Source of the DNA: Nocardioides sp.
GTDB lineage: Bacteria > Actinomycetota > Actinomycetes > Propionibacteriales > Nocardioidaceae
Direction of reading: 5' to 3'
Assembly (NCBI GenBank): GCA_029264225.1
Contig: JARICB010000185.1
Coordinates: 1 to 7,432 of the forward strand
Length of the DNA stretch: 7,432 nt
The number at the start of each line of letters is the position of its first letter. Position 1 is the first letter of the stretch. The position numbers and the translations under genes were made by a program. The notes under the pieces were generated by a model. The model worked only from the letters and a program-made list of their open reading frames with translations, did not search any database and was not told where the DNA came from. Positions 4,985 through 7,432 of the stretch are shown in pieces.

Positions 4985-5761
4985 ATGGATATCACCGGAG
5001 CATCCGCCATCGTCACCGGCGGCGCCAGCGGCATCGGCGCCGCAGTCGCCCGTGCCCTCGCCGCCCGCGGCGCGATCGTCGTCGTCGCCGACCTCAACGC
5101 CGAGAAGGGCGAGGCCCTCGCCCACGAGATCAACGGCGTCTTCGCCGCCGTCGACGTGACCGACACCGAGCAGGTCGCCCGTGCCGTCGAGGCGGCCGGT
5201 GAGATCGCGCCCCTGCGGGCGTGCGTCAACTCGGCCGGCATCGGCTGGGCGCAGCGCACCATCGGTCGCGACGGCCAACTCGACTCGGCCCACGACCTCG
5301 ACGCCTTCCGCAAGGTCGTCGAGATCAACTTGATCGGCACCTTCGACATGACCCGCCAAGCCGCGACCGTGATGTCGCGCAACGAACCCGATGCCGACGG
5401 CCAGCGCGGCGCCATCGTCAACATGGCCTCGGTCGCCGCCTTCGACGGTCAGATCGGCCAGTCGTCCTACTCCGCCTCCAAGGGTGGCGTGGTCGGCATG
5501 ACCCTGCCCATCGCGCGCGACCTCGCCGCCGCCGGCATCCGCCTGAACACGGTGGCCCCCGGTCTGATCGACACCCCGATCTACGACGCATTCCCCGACC
5601 CGGCGGTGTTCAAGGCCAAGTTGGGCGAGTCGGTGCTGTTCCCGAAGCGACTTGGTCACGCCGAGGAGCTCGCCAGCATGGTGATCGAGTGCCTGACCAA
5701 CTCTTACATGAACGGCGAGACCATCCGGGTCGACGGCGGCATCCGGATGCCTCCGAAGTAG
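4985..5761 (+). CDS. SDR-family NAD-dependent dehydrogenase, 3-hydroxyacyl-CoA dehydrogenase type-2-like
   Basis: This 258-residue classical short-chain dehydrogenase has a Rossmann glycine motif TGGASGIG at 11-18. D36 at the end of the second strand (VVVADLN) favours NAD over NADP. NSAG at 82-85 replaces the usual NNAG, and the catalytic residues are N115, S149, Y162 and K166 (YSASK). The sequence 'ASVAAFDGQIGQSSYSASKGGVVGMTLPIARDLAAAGIR', given here from residues 148-186, and the ending 'NGETIRVDGGIRMPPK' fit the bacterial group related to human HSD17B10. Members oxidise 3-hydroxyacyl-CoA or 2-methyl-3-hydroxybutyryl-CoA in fatty acid or isoleucine breakdown; the exact substrate here is inferred from resemblance only. 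No membrane segment or signal peptide is seen. It lies 56 bases after dapF and 69 before hflX, with its own apparent promoter, and has no pathway link to either neighbour. Confidence 0.92.
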   Translation: MDITGASAIVTGGASGIGAAVARALAARGAIVVVADLNAEKGEALAHEINGVFAAVDVTDTEQVARAVEAAGEIAPLRACVNSAGIGWAQRTIGRDGQLDSAHDLDAFRKVVEINLIGTFDMTRQAATVMSRNEPDADGQRGAIVNMASVAAFDGQIGQSSYSASKGGVVGMTLPIARDLAAAGIRLNTVAPGLIDTPIYDAFPDPAVFKAKLGESVLFPKRLGHAEELASMVIECLTNSYMNGETIRVDGGIRMPPK

Positions 5762-5791
5762 TCGGATCCCAAGCCGCACAGCACTTAACCG

Positions 5792-5821
5792 TTGGGCCTG
5801 GGGCCCGGAGCGGCCTAAACT
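5792..5821 (+). promoter_or_regulatory. Candidate hflX promoter, near-leaderless
   Basis: TTGGGC at 5792-5797 and TAAACT at 5816-5821 are separated by 18 bases. TAAACT is the best -10 box in the window. The expected start, about 7 bases later, falls near 5828-5829, leaving a leader of only 2-3 bases before the ATG at 5831. A small inverted repeat (GGGCC at 5794-5798 with GGCCC at 5802-5806) sits between the two hexamers and might bind a regulator. Confidence 0.55.
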
Positions 5822-5830
5822 CGACGGCAT

Positions 5831-7333
5831 ATGACTAAGGGATCTGACATCAACCTCGAGTTCAACCTCGACGACGCGCTTCACGCCACTGGCGCCTGGG
5901 ATGACGCCGAGTCGGGCTACGCCGACGACTTCACCTCCGCCGAGGGCCCCGACCCGGAGGACGAGCTGACCACCGGTGAGCAGGACCTGGCCGAGCGGCA
6001 CGCGCTGCGCCGGGTCGCTGGCCTCCGCACCGAGCTCGAGGACATTACCGAGGTCGAGTACCGCCAGCTGCGCCTCGAGCGGGTCGTGCTCGTCGGGGTC
6101 TGGACCGAGGGAACCGTGACCGACGCGGAGAACTCGATGGCCGAGCTCGCGCTCCTCGCCGAGACGGCCGGTTCCGAGGTCCTCGACGCGATCTACCAGC
6201 GCCGGCAGAAGCCCGACCCGGCCACCTTCATCGGCCGCGGCAAGGTCGAGGGGCTGCGCGAGATCGTCGCGGCCAGCGGCGCCGACACGGTGATCCTCGA
6301 CGGCGACCTGGCCCCCAGCCAGCTGAGGAACCTCGAGGACAAGCTCAAGGTCAAGGCGATCGACCGGACGGGCCTGATCCTCGACATCTTTGCTCAGCAT
6401 GCGAAGTCGAAGGAAGGTCAGGCGCAGGTCGAGCTGGCCCAGCTCAACTACATGAAGCAGCGCTTGCGTGGGTGGGGTGGCAACCTGTCGCGTCAGGCCG
6501 GTGGGCGGGTCTCCGGCGGTGAGGGCATCGGTGGCCGCGGCCCCGGTGAGACCAAGATCGAGACCGATCGGCGTCGGATCAACACCAAGATCGCCAAGCT
6601 CCGCCGTGAGCTCAAGGAGATGAAGGGCAGCCGCGAGACCAAGCGGCAGGAGCGCCGGCGCAACCACGTTCCGGGCGTCTCGATCGCCGGCTACACCAAC
6701 GCCGGCAAGTCATCACTGATCAACCGGCTCACCGATGCCGGGGTGCTGGTCGAGGATTCGCTCTTCGCGACCCTGGACCCCACCACGCGGCGTACGACGA
6801 CCAGCGACGGTCGCATCTACACGATGAGCGACACGGTCGGGTTCGTCCGACACCTGCCTCACCAGTTGGTCGAGGCGTTCCGTTCGACGTTGGAAGAGGT
6901 CGGCGAGGCCGACCTGATCCTGCACGTGGTCGACGGGTCGCACCCCGACCCCGAGGGTCAACTGGCGGCGGTGCGGGGGGTGTTCGCCGAGATCGAGGCC
7001 GACAAGATCCCCGAGATCGTGGTGATCAACAAGGCCGATGCCGCCGATCCGATGACGATCGCGCGCCTCCGACAGCACGAGCCCCACAGCGTGGTGGTTT
7101 CGGCCAAAACCGGTGAGGGCATCGCCGACGTGGTGGCGCTGATCGAGGCTGAGCTCCCGCACCCGGACGTCGACTTCGACATCCTGCTGCCCTACGAGCG
7201 CGGCGACCTGCTCAACAAGATCCACCAGACCGGCGAGATCGACGTGCTCGAGCACACCGGCGACGGCACCCGCGTCACCGGCCGGGCCTCTGAGGACCTG
7301 GCCGGCGAGCTGTCGGCGTACGCAGTCAGCTAG
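5831..7333 (+). CDS. hflX: GTPase HflX, ribosome-associated
   Basis: The protein has 500 residues, longer than the 426 of E. coli HflX. HflX binds the 50S subunit and splits stalled or stress-arrested ribosomes using GTP. The N-terminal HflX domain covers roughly residues 80-280, with 'DPATFIGRGKVEGL' (129-142), 'LKVKAIDRTGLILDIFAQHA' (172-191) and the glycine-rich loop 'GGEGIGGRGPGETKIE' (229-244). A basic helical linker follows (about 245-278). The G domain shows G1 GYTNAGKSS (287-295), G2 around FATLDPTTRR (312-321), G3 DTVGF (334-338), G4 NKAD (400-403) and G5 SAK (424-426), all intact. The first 60 or so residues are an acidic low-complexity extension (NLEFNLDDALHATGAWDDAE and onward) absent from E. 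coli and probably disordered. The ATG at 5831 is fixed by the nearby TAAACT box; no Shine-Dalgarno is visible. Confidence 0.97.
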   Translation: MTKGSDINLEFNLDDALHATGAWDDAESGYADDFTSAEGPDPEDELTTGEQDLAERHALRRVAGLRTELEDITEVEYRQLRLERVVLVGVWTEGTVTDAENSMAELALLAETAGSEVLDAIYQRRQKPDPATFIGRGKVEGLREIVAASGADTVILDGDLAPSQLRNLEDKLKVKAIDRTGLILDIFAQHAKSKEGQAQVELAQLNYMKQRLRGWGGNLSRQAGGRVSGGEGIGGRGPGETKIETDRRRINTKIAKLRRELKEMKGSRETKRQERRRNHVPGVSIAGYTNAGKSSLINRLTDAGVLVEDSLFATLDPTTRRTTTSDGRIYTMSDTVGFVRHLPHQLVEAFRSTLEEVGEADLILHVVDGSHPDPEGQLAAVRGVFAEIEADKIPEIVVINKADAADPMTIARLRQHEPHSVVVSAKTGEGIADVVALIEAELPHPDVDFDILLPYERGDLLNKIHQTGEIDVLEHTGDGTRVTGRASEDLAGELSAYAVS

Positions 7334-7349
7334 GCGCCGCGCGCGAGGG

Positions 7350-7432
7350 TCAGATCATGTCCTCGCCGGTGCGCTTGGACTCGCGCCACTCCCGGACGAA
7401 AGCCCGGACCAGAACGAAGAGGATTGCGGCCA
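7350..7432 (-). CDS. Partial CDS (C-terminus only), putative small membrane protein
   Basis: A minus-strand frame enters at the right edge and stops with TGA at 7352-7350. The visible 27 codons give AAILFVLVRAFVREWRESK followed by RTGEDMI. The first part is hydrophobic and looks like the end of a transmembrane helix; the rest is a charged, mainly basic tail expected in the cytoplasm. The gene is convergent with hflX, with 16 bases between stop codons and no obvious hairpin there. Coding nature is supported by the GC-rich third positions and the membrane-tail pattern, but the piece is short and the family unknown. Confidence 0.55.
   Translation of the reverse strand, partial: AAILFVLVRAFVREWRESKRTGEDMI

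Noticed and set aside
4817..6667. A 616-codon open frame on the minus strand opposite the end of dapF, the SDR gene and hflX
   Set aside because: It is antisense to three well-supported genes, its sequence is a low-complexity mix of Gly, Asp, Val, Leu and Arg typical of antisense frames in GC-rich DNA, and it matches no family I recognise.
1..7432. CRISPR arrays, tRNA or rRNA genes, insertion sequences, phage or conjugation genes
   Set aside because: No regularly spaced repeats, tRNA-like cloverleaf, transposase motifs or terminal repeats with target duplications were seen on either strand.

Overview
The window is GC-rich actinobacterial chromosomal DNA. The evidence is strong G/C at third codon positions, GTG starts, -10 boxes sitting directly upstream of start codons with no Shine-Dalgarno, and a miaA / dapF / hflX neighbourhood typical of Actinobacteria. 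The gene content and protein wording look most like Nocardioides or a close relative (Propionibacteriales), but that placement is an inference.

The left third (1-1220) is read on the minus strand. From right to left it holds a 67-residue MT0933/Rv0909-like 'antitoxin' family protein, a Nudix hydrolase, a 95-residue very acidic proline-rich protein joined to the Nudix gene by an ATGA overlap, a 127-base gap containing nested inverted repeats, and the first 28 codons of a gene that leaves the window. The remainder (1282-7333) is read on the plus strand: miaA (tRNA A37 dimethylallyltransferase), a secreted gamma-glutamyltransferase, dapF (diaminopimelate epimerase), an SDR-family NAD-dependent dehydrogenase of the 3-hydroxyacyl-CoA dehydrogenase type-2 group, and hflX (ribosome-associated GTPase). 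A convergent minus-strand gene for a membrane protein ends 16 bases after hflX.

The plus-strand genes share direction and lie 31-76 bases apart. Several seem to have their own promoters: ggt has a promoter-like pair plus a strong ribosome binding site, and the SDR gene and hflX have -10 boxes placed for leaderless or near-leaderless transcripts. The series is therefore better read as a gene cluster than as one tight operon. miaA, dapF and hflX are conserved core genes for tRNA modification, lysine/peptidoglycan synthesis and ribosome rescue. ggt and the SDR gene are metabolic genes placed among them. The only tightly coupled pair is Nudix with the acidic protein.

I found no tRNA, rRNA, CRISPR array, insertion sequence, phage gene or clear defence system. 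The less ordinary items are the acidic protein coupled to the Nudix gene, an antitoxin-family gene with no visible toxin beside it, and two perfect intergenic palindromes of 16 and 18 bp. I do not see a convincing new multi-gene system.
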